This document shows, piece by piece, positions 1-8,983 of a stretch of 64,000 nt of DNA (positions are counted from its first letter, which is position 1; each line of letters begins with the position of its first letter). Source of the stretch: Phycisphaerales bacterium (GTDB lineage Bacteria > Planctomycetota > Phycisphaerae > Phycisphaerales > UBA1924); contig CANHCQ010000001.1 of the NCBI GenBank assembly GCA_947459215.1, positions 62,001-126,000 on the forward strand. Direction: 5' to 3'. The translations under genes were made by a program, and so were the position numbers. Under the pieces are notes generated by a model. The model saw only the letters and a list, made by a program, of their open reading frames with translations. It had not been told where the DNA came from and made no database searches.

Positions 1-1968
1 GGAGATGTGGTCGGCACGCTTGCGTACATGTGTCCTGAGTATGCGATGGGCAACGATCAGGGCGCCTCGTCTTGCGATGTGTATTCGCTCGGCGTGATGG
101 CGTATGAGTTGATCTGCGGGGTTCGCCCGCTTGTTACCGAGGGAAAGCGATTGTGGGACGCGATGCGGGCGGTGCGGGAGCACCGCTTTGCGTCCTTGCG
201 ACAGCGGATGCCGCACTGCGATGCCGATTTGGATCTGGTTGTCGATACGGCTCTGCGCGCCGATCCTCGGGAGCGATATCGCTCTGCCGGCGCATTCGCG
301 GCGGACCTTCGCCGGGTGATTGAGAATCGGCCGGTCTCCGTGCGGCGGCCGACACCCTGGTACAGGCTCTGCCGGCTGGTTCGTCGGACGCCGAGGAAGT
401 CGATCGTCTCGGGTGTCTTGATTGCGCTGGTGGTTGCCGCGGGTGGCGTGAGCGTGCGTCAATGGATGCTCACCAGACGATCGCTTCAGGAAATGAAGCT
501 GACGCTCGACTATGGGAGCATGTTGCCGAAGCACCGTCCCGGTGTCACTCCGGCGGACGCGACGGCGGAAGCACTGTCGATGGTCAGCGCTCGGGCGGCG
601 GCGGAGCTTGCGGCGCATCCGGCCGTCGAGGCCAGTGTGCAGTATCGCGTCGGTCTGGAGTATCTCGGCTCTCTTGGGCGATTCGCCGAGGCCGAGCGGA
701 CGCTTCAGCGTGCGAACGAGCTGAGCGCGTCGGATGGCTTGGACGACGGGCTCGCGGAAGATGTCGTGCTGGGGTTGGCGGCTCTGACGGCATGGCGCGA
801 CAACTCGCATGTATCGGAGGAGGTGTTGCGCCGCCTGATCGCTGAACTCGGGAGCAGTGGGGAAGAGCCGCTCAAGCTGTACAACGCGCGTCGGCAGCTC
901 GCCTGGCATCTCTCGGCTCGCGGGCTTTCGGATGAGCTGACGGCTCAGCTGGGCGAGTTGACGACACTCGGCGAGCGGATTCGAGGCTCGGGTCTGCCCT
1001 TGGCGGCATTCGAGCGGTCCTGTATTTGGGCGTCGGCGTTGTATCACGCCGGTCACGTCGCTGAGGCGGAACGCTCGATGCCGCCGCTCGAAGAGATCCG
1101 GGCGGGTCTTGCGAGCGCGCCGTGGCACGCCGTGTACCGGACCGCCGGTCATCTTGCCGCATTTGTACAGACTGCGCTGGGTCAGACCGAGACTGCGCAG
1201 GATCTTCTCTCGCGCGTGCTGCAGGCGTCACTCTCTGAGCAGGGCCCCAAGTCCTTTGAAGTGATTGTGGCTCGCAGTCGGCTCGCGGGGCTGCTGTGGC
1301 TGAACAGCGAATTCGCTGCGGCTGAGCGAGAGTTCGCCGAGATCGCGGCCTCGACCGGGGCGGACGGCCTGAACGATCCGGTGCTGCGCGGCAATGCGCT
1401 CAACAGCCGCGGGGTGTGCCTGCGCGATCTCGGAAGGCTTGAAGATGCGGAATCGGCCCTGCACGAAGCGCTCGCAATTCGCTTGAGCACCGGAGGGCCG
1501 GATAGCACGGTGGTGGCCGACACGCGGCTGAATCTTGCCACGCTGCATCTTCGCAACGGTCGCGGCATGGAGGCACTTGCCTGCATCGAGGACGCGGCGC
1601 GAATCCGGCAGCTTCGCGGCCAGTGGACGCCGCCGCGTGCGTCGGAGATCACGGCGATGATGGGGCGTGCGAAGATGGCGATCAACGGCGCTGCCGCGGG
1701 CATTGAAGATCTGCAGCGAGCCTGGCAGATCCGTTGGGATGTCGAGCTGCTGACGAACTGGCAGACCAACGTTGCCGTCGATGGCATTCTCGACGCTCTT
1801 CTTGCCATGGGCCGGTCGGAGGAGGCACAGCGCATCGCCGATCAGGAGTATGCCAAGCTCGTCGAGATCGCCGGTCGCGACAACGCCGCAACGAAGCGGG
1901 CGGCGGAGAGGCGGGCGATGGTGGAGCAGCGGTCGGGCCAGGCTCGGCCCGCATCTGGCGGCGGGTGA
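1..1968 (+). CDS. Membrane Ser/Thr protein kinase with TPR domain (5' end missing)
   Basis: Only the C-terminal 655 residues are in the window; the frame is open from base 1. The first 110 residues are the C-lobe of a Hanks-type kinase: GTLAYMCPEY is the P+1 loop and APE region, CDVYSLGVMAYEL holds the subdomain IX Asp, and DPRERY the subdomain XI Arg. The ATP-binding lobe and catalytic loop lie upstream of base 1. A single membrane helix (SIVSGVLIALVVAAGGVSV, near residue 138) follows, then a long Ala/Leu/Glu-rich part with TPR-like units such as LGRLEDAESALHEALAIR. Kinase-TM-TPR is a common planctomycete signalling layout, with the TPRs probably outside the cytoplasm. The signal sensed is unknown. 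Confidence 0.9.
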   Translation, partial: GDVVGTLAYMCPEYAMGNDQGASSCDVYSLGVMAYELICGVRPLVTEGKRLWDAMRAVREHRFASLRQRMPHCDADLDLVVDTALRADPRERYRSAGAFAADLRRVIENRPVSVRRPTPWYRLCRLVRRTPRKSIVSGVLIALVVAAGGVSVRQWMLTRRSLQEMKLTLDYGSMLPKHRPGVTPADATAEALSMVSARAAAELAAHPAVEASVQYRVGLEYLGSLGRFAEAERTLQRANELSASDGLDDGLAEDVVLGLAALTAWRDNSHVSEEVLRRLIAELGSSGEEPLKLYNARRQLAWHLSARGLSDELTAQLGELTTLGERIRGSGLPLAAFERSCIWASALYHAGHVAEAERSMPPLEEIRAGLASAPWHAVYRTAGHLAAFVQTALGQTETAQDLLSRVLQASLSEQGPKSFEVIVARSRLAGLLWLNSEFAAAEREFAEIAASTGADGLNDPVLRGNALNSRGVCLRDLGRLEDAESALHEALAIRLSTGGPDSTVVADTRLNLATLHLRNGRGMEALACIEDAARIRQLRGQWTPPRASEITAMMGRAKMAINGAAAGIEDLQRAWQIRWDVELLTNWQTNVAVDGILDALLAMGRSEEAQRIADQEYAKLVEIAGRDNAATKRAAERRAMVEQRSGQARPASGGG

Positions 1969-2007
1969 GCCAGCGCGCCGGGAGGTTGCGGTGAGGTCCG
2001 AATGAAA

Positions 2008-2030
2008 AGGACCGGCCAGAGGCCGGTCCT
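2008..2030. repeat. GGACCGGCC-type palindrome, possible terminator of the kinase gene
   Basis: A perfect 10-bp stem (AGGACCGGCC / GGCCGGTCCT) with a 3-nt loop lies 40 bp after the kinase stop. The same core recurs near 30.95, 31.02, 49.98 and 50.08 kb, so this is a dispersed palindrome. It may also act as a terminator, but no clear T-run follows. Confidence 0.6.
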
Positions 2031-2061
2031 GCTGCGTTCGTTTCGGAGTGGTGCTGCCGCG

Positions 2062-2226
2062 CCTCCTCTCCCCGCGTGCGGGGAGAGAACGACTCGATGC
2101 GGAGCGTCGAGTCAGGTGAGGGGATTGCGGGTACGGGGTGGGCTTGACATCCGTGTGCCCAAGGCCCCTCCCCGGTCTCGCCGAGCCTCGACCACCCCTC
2201 CCCGCTGCGCGGGGCGGGGTGGCGCG
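2062..2226. repeat. Composite GC-rich repeat, copy 1 (family D)
   Basis: The spacer between the kinase and the minus-strand gene at 2259 holds three hairpins. These are CTCTCCCC-GCGTGC-GGGGAGAG, a GACTCGA stem ending in GGTGAGGGG, and a CCCCTCCCC / CCCCGCTGCGCGGGG unit. The same order of modules is seen at 6539-6697, and the last module alone at 60516-60574. Apart from repeats, the 290-bp spacer shows nothing else. Confidence 0.7.
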
Positions 2227-2258
2227 TTGGGCGCGGTGCGTTCGGCGCAACTCGCGGC

Positions 2259-3119
2259 TTACTTGTCGCCTTCCTTCTTCGGCTCGGCCATTTCTTCCTT
2301 CGGGGCGTCGGCGGCGGGTGCGGGTTCGTCGACGGGCTTGCCGCTGGCGGCGGCTTCCTTGGCGCGGGCGGTGGCGGCGACGACTTCCTCGGCGGGGAGG
2401 ATGACCAGGCCGCGCTGCGAGCCCATCATGTTCTGCTCGGCTTCCATCTCCTCCTTGCTGGGGAGCTGGAGGACGCTGACACCGACGGGCGTGCCATCGG
2501 CGGCGAAGATGGGCGTGCCCAGGCCGGCGCTGAGGCGCTCGGCGGGGATATAGAGCTTGCGCGGCTTGGTCACGACGGCGCCGATGCGGAAGTCGTTCAT
2601 GGTGGCGGCGCGGTCGAAGAACTTGCCGAGGCGCTCGACGCTGTAAAGCGTCTGGCCCGGGACGACCTTGCCGGCGTTGGCGAAGTCGATAGCGGCGTAA
2701 GGCTTCTCCGACTTCTTCTCGATCTGGACCCAGGCGAGGTCGAGCTCGCTGTCGCGGGCGATGACCTTGGCTTCGACGCCTTCGGTGTCGTCGCCGATGA
2801 GGACCTTGATGTCCTTGGGGGTCATGGACATGCCGGGGGACATGAAGGATCGCATGGACTCGGAGATGCCGCCGAGCTGGAGGTTGCTGGCCATGACGAG
2901 GCCGCCGGACTCGATCATGATGCCGGCGGTTTCGGTTTCGCGCTCTTCGTCGCTGCCGCCCATGGAGATCTTGAGGACGAACTTGATGGTGACGACGCTG
3001 GGGGAGCGGGACTCCGCGAGCTTGGCGTAGACGGCGGTCTCGTCCGCGGCGACGGCCGAGACGGGCGCGACGGCGGCGAGTGAGAGGGCGAGCGAGGCGA
3101 GCAGGGTGCGGACGGTCAT
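2259..3119 (-). CDS. Secreted HtrA/trypsin-like protein lacking the catalytic triad
   Basis: This 286-residue protein has a signal peptide (cleavage near AVAADE, about residue 25). The trypsin-like fold of HtrA proteins can be followed through it, but the catalytic positions are gone. The usual TNxHV is MASNLQ near residues 76-81 (His lost). The Asp segment is kept (SELDLAWVQI, D127). The usual GNSGGP is GLGTPIF near 199-205 (Ser lost). No PDZ domain is visible; the C-terminus is a charged Ala/Pro/Glu/Lys tail. It is therefore probably not a protease, but a binding or scaffold protein. An intact HtrA-like protease lies 1.2 kb away on the same strand. A GGAG sits 6 nt before the ATG. Confidence 0.75.
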   Translation of the reverse strand: MTVRTLLASLALSLAAVAPVSAVAADETAVYAKLAESRSPSVVTIKFVLKISMGGSDEERETETAGIMIESGGLVMASNLQLGGISESMRSFMSPGMSMTPKDIKVLIGDDTEGVEAKVIARDSELDLAWVQIEKKSEKPYAAIDFANAGKVVPGQTLYSVERLGKFFDRAATMNDFRIGAVVTKPRKLYIPAERLSAGLGTPIFAADGTPVGVSVLQLPSKEEMEAEQNMMGSQRGLVILPAEEVVAATARAKEAAASGKPVDEPAPAADAPKEEMAEPKKEGDK

Positions 3120-3253
3120 CGAAGACTCCTGGGGCTCAGCGGTGAGCGGAGGGTGAGGGCCGAATGGCTCGGCCGTGCGAGCGGGATGGTATCAGGGGAG
3201 GAGCGGGATTGGTGTCTTCGGAGCCGCTGTTGCACCCGGAACCACCCCGCCGG

Positions 3254-3274
3254 CCCCCTCCCTCGGGGAGGGGG
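3254..3274. repeat. CCCCCTCCC / GGGAGGGGG palindrome
   Basis: A perfect 9-bp stem with a 3-nt loop in the 362-bp spacer 3120-3481. The same palindrome, with matching flanks in reverse orientation, lies inside mutY at 61250-61270. The rest of the spacer is the left end of the transposase element. Confidence 0.7.
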
Positions 3275-3333
3275 AGTGGTTTGCTGAGGTTTCGATCGCG
3301 GTGGTCGCATCGTCGGCGTCGTTGTGTGTCTTT

Positions 3334-4059
3334 CGAGGCCAAGGGCCTCGCAGAACCCAGCCGAGGGTGGAGCGAGTCTGCGAGCGACACCCTCGGAAGA
3401 CGAGACGTTCATCCTCGTGTCTGTTGTTCCACGCACCCCAACGGGGTGCGAGAAGCGTGTTTGGCGCGGTAGTCTGAGGGCATGCCGCAGTCGCTGTCAC
3501 GCGTTCTGATTCACGTGGTCTTCTCGACCAAGCACCGAGAGGACTCGATCCCCATCGAGGTCGATGCGGACCTGCACGCGTACCTCGGCGGCATTGGTCG
3601 CAATCTGGCGTGCCCGGCGATCGCGGTTGGCGGTACGGCGAATCACGTGCATCTTTTGGTGAATCTTGCTCGGACGGTGACGATCGCGGACTTGCTCATG
3701 AACCTGAAGCGCGATTCGTCGAAGTGGATGAAGACCAAGGGTGTTGATGCCTTCGCGTGGCAGGATGGGTACGGGGCGTTCTCGATCGGGGAGTCGGCGT
3801 TAGAGGATGTGTGCCGATACATCGCGACCCAGCGGGCGCATCACGAGAAGATGACGTTTCAGGATGAGGTGCGGGCGTTGTGTCGGAAGTATGGGGTGGA
3901 GTTGGATGAGCGTTACGCGTGGGAGTGAGGCTCTCGCACCCCGTTGGGGTGCGGACGCAAAGGCGGGAGAGAGAAAGGGTGGGAGACGTTCCGTGGGTGT
4001 CGCTCCTCGCGGACTCGTCGCTCCACCCACGGCTGGGTTCTTGGAGGCCGTTGGCCTCT
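3334..4059. mobile_element. HUH transposase locus flanked by inverted hairpin ends
   Basis: The left flank (3334-3398) and right flank (3990-4059) are imperfect inverted copies of each other over about 65-70 bp. Both carry the segment AGAACCCAGCC / GGCTGGGTTCT followed by a strong hairpin. Left stem CCGAGGGTG / CACCCTCGG; right stem CCGTGGGTG / CACCCACGG; the base changes in the two arms compensate. The loops share the core GAGTCYGCGAG. Just inside them lie two small palindromes, GCACCCC-AAC-GGGGTGC at 3433-3449 and GCACCCC-GTT-GGGGTGC at 3936-3952. The transposase frame fills the space between, which is the arrangement expected for an IS200/RAYT-type unit. Confidence 0.75.
3482..3928 (+). 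CDS. IS200-like / REP-associated tyrosine (Y1, HUH) transposase
   Basis: This 148-residue protein has the hallmarks of the Y1_Tnp family: FSTKHRE near the N-terminus, the HUH metal site NHVHLL at residues 58-63, and a helix with the nucleophile Tyr in CRYIATQRAHHEK. Both sets of catalytic residues are present and the length is normal for IS200-type TnpA, so it may be active. The end FQDEVRALCRKYGVELDERY is typical of the chromosomal single-copy version of this family. These enzymes cut and join single-stranded DNA at hairpins, and hairpins flank the gene on both sides. It is an isolated gene with no tnpB partner. Whether it is a domesticated RAYT or an IS cannot be settled here. Confidence 0.88.
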   Translation: MPQSLSRVLIHVVFSTKHREDSIPIEVDADLHAYLGGIGRNLACPAIAVGGTANHVHLLVNLARTVTIADLLMNLKRDSSKWMKTKGVDAFAWQDGYGAFSIGESALEDVCRYIATQRAHHEKMTFQDEVRALCRKYGVELDERYAWE

Positions 4060-4062
4060 CAA

Positions 4063-4150
4063 GGCATAAGACGAAAGGCAAGAGGCAGGAGGCAAGAGGC
4101 AGAAGGCAGAAGGGAGAAAGCGGAAGGGAGAAGGCAACGGGGGCGGCGAG
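4063..4150. repeat. Purine-rich short tandem repeat
   Basis: A run of degenerate 7-mers (GGCAAGA, GGCAGAA, GGGAGAA) follows the right end of the transposase element. It fills part of the 371-bp spacer 3929-4299; the remaining 150 bp before the HtrA stop show nothing recognisable. Confidence 0.6.
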
Positions 4151-4299
4151 GGAATAGGCAAAAGAAGGACTGTGTTGAAGACAGGGACAGAGGCCAAGGC
4201 CACAACGCCCGACCGCGTCTGCGGCGGAAAGACGGTTGATGGCCGGGCCACTTCCTTGGAGTTGCCGATCGCCGAAGCGTTTGAGAGAACGCGGCGTCG

Positions 4300-6519
4300 T
4301 TACTTCTTCTCTTCCACCTTCGCGTCCTTCGCTTCGCCGGTCACCATTGGTTTCCATTCCGGCTCGAGGTAGCGGAACAGGGCTTGGTTGTAGCGGAGGA
4401 TGCCGAAGATGACGCGGGTGGGTTGTTCTTTGGCGAGGCGTTCCATGACCTTGCGATAGCCGTCGAGGTCGTTGATCGTCACGCTCCAGGCTTCGGTGCC
4501 GGACTTGTCGCTCGTGACGCTGATGCGCTGGATGACGTCGCCGGAGCGGACGCCGGCGGTGCCGGCCCAGCCGAGTTGTTCGGCGCCGGTGACCATGACG
4601 CCCTGGACGTCGTCCTCCCAGCGGTTCTCGTCGCGATCGAAGAACGTCAGCTCGCGGACGCTGAGCTCGAAGTCCTTGTTGCTGTCGCGGCGGGCTTCTT
4701 CGGGGGTGAGACGCGTGCGCTCGAGCGCGACCTTGACGTCTACGGGAACAGGCTTTGAGTCGTCGCCCTTGCGCAGCACCTTGACCACCGCCTCGGTGTC
4801 GGGCTTCATGGTGCGGATCTTGCGGTTGAGGGCGCCGGCGTCCTGCATGCCGCGGACGCTGAGCTTGTCGGCGTCGATGCCGACGATCAGGTCGCCGACT
4901 TTCAGGTCGCTCTTGGCGGCCATTGTGCCGGGATAGATGCGGGTTACGCGGTAACCCGTTTGGCCTTCGTGGCCCATCTCGCGGGCGAGGTCGCGGAGCA
5001 CGGGCTGGGTGGCGACGCCGATCCAGCCCTTGGCGACTTCGCGCGGCGGGTCTTCCTTCTTGTCGGGGCGGGGCTTGATGAGCGTGGCCTGGCTCTTGCC
5101 GCGGCGGTCGAACTCGACGAGCAGGAATTCGGGAATCTTCAGCCGTGCTTCCTCGCTCGAGAGGTTCTTGTCGGCGCTGAGCACGTTCATGACGCCGCGA
5201 TAGGCCTCCACGGCGTCCTTGACAGTCTTGACCTTTGTGTCGCCGATCCGCGTGATGATGTCGCCGTATTGAATGTTGGGCTCCGCGAGCTCCGCCGCCG
5301 ATCCGCCCTTGACGCCGGTGACGAACACGCCGTCGCGGCTGTCGAGGTGCAGATCGTCCGCGAGCTTCTCGGTGATCTCTGCGATCGTGATACCCCAGAG
5401 CCGCAGTGCGCTCCGCTCGCCGCGCTCTGCCAGCAGTTTCTTGGTCGTGATCGTGGCCTCGGCCTGCTTGCCGGAGCGCACATACGACACCTTGATCGCC
5501 GAGCCGATCGGGCGATCCGCGATGCTCTTGATCAAGGGCGGAATCTCCTCGACAAAGCGGATGGTGATCGGTGTGCCGTCGATGGCGGTGATGCGGTCGC
5601 CGGCCTGGAGGCCCGCGTCGTGCGCCGGCGCGTCCTCAACGACGGCGTTGACGAGCACGCCGTCATCGAAGCCGGTGTCGCGGATGTTCTTGAAGGAGAG
5701 GCCGACGTAGGAGCGGAGGACCTCGCCGTCCTTGCGGATGGCGTCGGAGACCTGGCGGGCGAGGCTGCTGGGGCTGGCGAAGCCCATGTTGCTGCCGCCG
5801 AGGGTGTTGATGCCGACGATTTTGCCTTCGAGATTGACGAGCGGGCCGCCGGAGTTGCCGGGGTTGATGGCGGCGTCGTGCTGGATCCAGCGGGTGAAGA
5901 CGCCGGTGGTGCCGGCTTCGCCCTGCATCTCTTCGAACTCTTCGCGGAGGAAGCCGCTGCTGAAGACGCGCTCGGTGTTGGAGACGATGCCGAGGGTGAC
6001 GCTGCGGCTGAGGGAGAAGGGCGAGCCCATGGCCATCACGGTGTCGCCGATGGCGAGTTTGTCGGAGTCTCCGAACTCAGCGATCGGCAGATTCGCCGGA
6101 TCCACGCCCAGTGTCTTCAGCTCGGCGAGATCGATCTGCAGGACGGCGAGATCGGTGAGCGGGTCTTCGCCGACGAGCTTGGCGGAGACGATGCGGCGGT
6201 CGGCAAGCGTGACCTTGAACTTGGTGCCGTCGTTGACGACGTGCTGGTTGGTGATGACGTGGCCGTCTTTGGAGATGATGGTGCCGCTGCCGGTGGAGCC
6301 GCCCTTGGACTCCGAGCCGCCCTCGAAGGAGGTGGTGACGACGGAGATGTTGACGAGGGCGGGGAAGACCTTGTCGCGAGCGGACTGGACGATGGAGCGG
6401 AGCTCGTCCTTGAGGCCGTCGGGGGTGGGGGTGGGAGTGGGGGCGGCGGCGAACGCGGGTTGGGCGAGGCCAGCGGAAGCGAGGAGAGCGGAGAGGAGGA
6501 GGGCGGGGGCGTGGTTCAT
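4300..6519 (-). CDS. Periplasmic HtrA/Deg-family serine protease with four PDZ domains
   Basis: This 739-residue protein begins with a signal peptide (cleavage near AFAAAP) and a Pro/Thr linker. The protease domain has an intact triad: His93 in VITNQHVV, Asp123 in DPLTDLAVLQI and Ser223 in NPGNSGGPL. Four PDZ-like segments follow, marked by DAGLQAGDRITAIDG, NIQYGDIITRIGD, SDLKVGDLIVGID and GVRSGDVIQRISV. Usual DegP/DegQ proteins have two PDZ domains and about 450-500 residues, so this is a long version. It should degrade or chaperone unfolded envelope proteins. The catalytically dead relative at 2259-3119 may act with it, but this is only suggested by closeness. Confidence 0.92.
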   Translation of the reverse strand: MNHAPALLLSALLASAGLAQPAFAAAPTPTPTPDGLKDELRSIVQSARDKVFPALVNISVVTTSFEGGSESKGGSTGSGTIISKDGHVITNQHVVNDGTKFKVTLADRRIVSAKLVGEDPLTDLAVLQIDLAELKTLGVDPANLPIAEFGDSDKLAIGDTVMAMGSPFSLSRSVTLGIVSNTERVFSSGFLREEFEEMQGEAGTTGVFTRWIQHDAAINPGNSGGPLVNLEGKIVGINTLGGSNMGFASPSSLARQVSDAIRKDGEVLRSYVGLSFKNIRDTGFDDGVLVNAVVEDAPAHDAGLQAGDRITAIDGTPITIRFVEEIPPLIKSIADRPIGSAIKVSYVRSGKQAEATITTKKLLAERGERSALRLWGITIAEITEKLADDLHLDSRDGVFVTGVKGGSAAELAEPNIQYGDIITRIGDTKVKTVKDAVEAYRGVMNVLSADKNLSSEEARLKIPEFLLVEFDRRGKSQATLIKPRPDKKEDPPREVAKGWIGVATQPVLRDLAREMGHEGQTGYRVTRIYPGTMAAKSDLKVGDLIVGIDADKLSVRGMQDAGALNRKIRTMKPDTEAVVKVLRKGDDSKPVPVDVKVALERTRLTPEEARRDSNKDFELSVRELTFFDRDENRWEDDVQGVMVTGAEQLGWAGTAGVRSGDVIQRISVTSDKSGTEAWSVTINDLDGYRKVMERLAKEQPTRVIFGILRYNQALFRYLEPEWKPMVTGEAKDAKVEEKK

Positions 6520-6538
6520 GGAACGATCCTAATTCCTT

Positions 6539-6697
6539 GTCCCGCGTGCGGGGAGAGGACGATTTGAGGCGAAGCCTCAAATCAGGTGAGGGGACTTCGG
6601 GTGCCAGCGCGTTGCGAGAGCCAAAGACGGAACACCCCTCCCCGGTCTCGCAAAGCCTCGACCACCCCTCCCCGCTGCGCGGGGCGAGGAGGCGCGA
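6539..6697. repeat. Composite GC-rich repeat, copy 2 (family D)
   Basis: The modules match those at 2062-2226 in the same order and orientation: CCCGCGTGCGGGGAGAG, a GATTTGAGG / CCTCAAATC hairpin ending in GGTGAGGGG, then CCCCTCCCCGGTCTCGC and CCCCTCCCCGCTGCGCGGGG. The stem of the middle hairpin differs from copy 1 in both arms, so pairing is kept. Confidence 0.7.
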
Positions 6698-6724
6698 CGA
6701 CTCCAGAACATACCGGTCATCGGC

Positions 6725-7924
6725 TCAACCGGTTCGGTCGCTTGCCACAACCACCCCTAGCAGCTTTGCTGCGAGGGGAAGTACCTGGCGGATCGATTCG
6801 GCGGTCCCGACGAGGTTGAGGTGGGCCAGCTTGCGGCCTTCGCGGGGCGGCTTGGCGTAGTCGTGGATTTTGACCAGCACGCCGGCCGCCGCGGCTTCGC
6901 GTTCGAAGGATGTGACGGCGTCGAACGTCGGCATCGCGCCGATGATGTTGAGCATCGCGGTGGCGGGTGAGCGGAGGGTGGTCGAGCCGAGGGGCAGGCC
7001 GGCGACGGCGCGGCAGTGGTTTTCGAACTGGCTGGTGGCGCAGGCGTCGATGGACCAGTGGCCGCTGTTGTGGACGCGGGGTGCCATCTCGTTGGCGAGG
7101 AGGGTGAGCGAGTCGTTCTTTCGCACCACGAAGAACTCGACGGCGAGGACGCCGACGTATTGGAACTGCTCCATCAGGCGGGTGACGCTGGCTCGCGCGG
7201 CGGCCTGCACGGCGTCGGGCAGCGCGGGCTCGAGGCCGATGCTGGAGACGCGGAGCATGCCGCCGCGGTGGACGTTGGTGGGCATGGGGTAGAAGACGCA
7301 GGTGCCGTCGCGGGCTCGGCAGGCGATGAGCGAGGTCTCGCACTCGAAGGGGACGAACTGTTCGTAGATCAGTTCCGCGTGCGTGCGATCGCTGGCGACG
7401 GCTTTCCAGGCAGCGTCGATGTCGGCGGGGGTCCGCAGGACGAACTGGCCCTTGCCGTCGTAACCCAAGCGACGGGTTTTGAGGACGCCGGGGATGCCGA
7501 TGGACGCGGCGGCGGCGTGGAGCTCAGCGAGCGAGGAGACACCGGCGAACGCGGGGACGGCGAGGCCGTGGGATTGGAAGAGGGTCTTCTCGCGGAGGCG
7601 GTCCTGGGCCGTCTCGAGCACATCGGCGTTGGGGTTGACGGCAAGCGTCGTCACGATGCGGCGGACGGCAGCGGCGGGGACGTTTTCGAATTCGAAGGTG
7701 GCGGCGTCGAGGCCCTTGGTAAAGCGCGTCAGCGCTTCGATGTCTTCGAAATCGCCGACGATCAGTTCGCCGACGTGTGCCGCCGTCGCGTAAGGCGAGG
7801 GATCCAGAAAGCGGAACCGCAACCCCAGCGGCACACCCGCGAGCGCGAGCATGCGGCCGAGCTGGCCGCCGCCGAGGACGCCGAGGAGGGGAGAGGCGTG
7901 AGGTTTGGACGAGTGAGCGGACAC
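6725..7924 (-). CDS. purK: N5-carboxyaminoimidazole ribonucleotide synthase
   Basis: PurK is the ATP-grasp enzyme that carboxylates AIR to N5-CAIR in purine synthesis. The N-terminus has the family signature LLGVLGGGQLGRMLALA; ATP-grasp segments include VLKTRRLGYDGKGQF, YEQFVPFECETSLI and ANEMAPRVHNSGHW. The GTG at 7924 gives 399 residues. The frame stays open to 8026, but that extension is low-complexity and runs into a 136-bp repeat, so the internal GTG is preferred; no good ribosome site is visible for either. purE follows upstream on the same strand, separated by the repeat, so the two are probably co-transcribed as purE-purK. Confidence 0.93.
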   Translation of the reverse strand: MSAHSSKPHASPLLGVLGGGQLGRMLALAGVPLGLRFRFLDPSPYATAAHVGELIVGDFEDIEALTRFTKGLDAATFEFENVPAAAVRRIVTTLAVNPNADVLETAQDRLREKTLFQSHGLAVPAFAGVSSLAELHAAAASIGIPGVLKTRRLGYDGKGQFVLRTPADIDAAWKAVASDRTHAELIYEQFVPFECETSLIACRARDGTCVFYPMPTNVHRGGMLRVSSIGLEPALPDAVQAAARASVTRLMEQFQYVGVLAVEFFVVRKNDSLTLLANEMAPRVHNSGHWSIDACATSQFENHCRAVAGLPLGSTTLRSPATAMLNIIGAMPTFDAVTSFEREAAAAGVLVKIHDYAKPPREGRKLAHLNLVGTAESIRQVLPLAAKLLGVVVASDRTG

Positions 7925-7972
7925 GAGGGGAAGTGGGAGAGTGGAGCGGTTCGGCAGGTGGGGTGGATGGTG

Positions 7973-8108
7973 AGACGCCGAGGATGAGGAGGCTTGGCGA
8001 CGAAGCCTCGGATGGTCTGGAAGCACTGCTCAATCGTCGTGGGAAGATCGGGCGAAAACGTTGCAGACGATCCGAGGCTTCCTCGCGGACTCGTCAGCCG
8101 CGGCGTCT
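7973..8108. repeat. 136-bp MITE-like repeat, copy 1 (family B)
   Basis: The ends are imperfect inverted repeats of about 40 bp, starting AGACGCCG and each containing AAGCCTCGGAT. The right end forms a hairpin with stem TCCGAGGCT and a loop with CCTCGCGGACTCGTC. That loop core is also present at the right end of the transposase element (from 4005). A near-identical direct copy lies at 8790-8924 and an inverted copy with a different middle at 62739-62875. Confidence 0.85.
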
Positions 8109-8116
8109 GGAGGGCG

Positions 8117-8707
<591 letters not shown>

Positions 8708-8789
8708 GGCAGAGGGTACCGCGCCGGTGCGGTGGTTGTCATCGGCGCGACGCAACCTTCACACTTTGGCGCGGAGAGCGGTCTGTGCG

Positions 8790-8924
8790 GACGCCGAGGC
8801 TGAGGAGGCTTGGCGACGAAGCCTCGGATGGTCTGGAAGCACTGCTCAATCGTCGTGGGGAGATCGGGCGAAAACGTTGCAGACGATCCGAGGCTTCCTG
8901 GCGGACTCGTCAGCCTCGGCGTCT
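8790..8924. repeat. 135-bp MITE-like repeat, copy 2 (family B)
   Basis: Nearly identical along its whole length to 7973-8108 and in the same orientation, with only scattered base differences (for example CTGGCGGACTCG for CTCGCGGACTCG in the hairpin loop). It lies upstream of purE. Confidence 0.85.
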
Positions 8925-8953
8925 GGGCGTCCCCCGTGTTTCTTCGAGGAGTC

Positions 8954-8974
8954 GCACAGGCGGGACGCCTGTGC
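8954..8974. repeat. GCACAGGCG / CGCCTGTGC palindrome
   Basis: A perfect 9-bp stem with a 3-nt loop, 10 bp after the stop of the gene at 8984-9841. It may end transcription of that gene, but no T-run follows. Confidence 0.5.
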
Positions 8975-8983
8975 CACTGAACG

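Noticed and set aside
4960-6567. A long plus-strand open frame (535 codons) opposite the HtrA protease gene
   Set aside because: It is the antisense shadow of a GC-rich gene with clear protease motifs; its translation is Ala/Gly/Asp/Glu-rich without domains.
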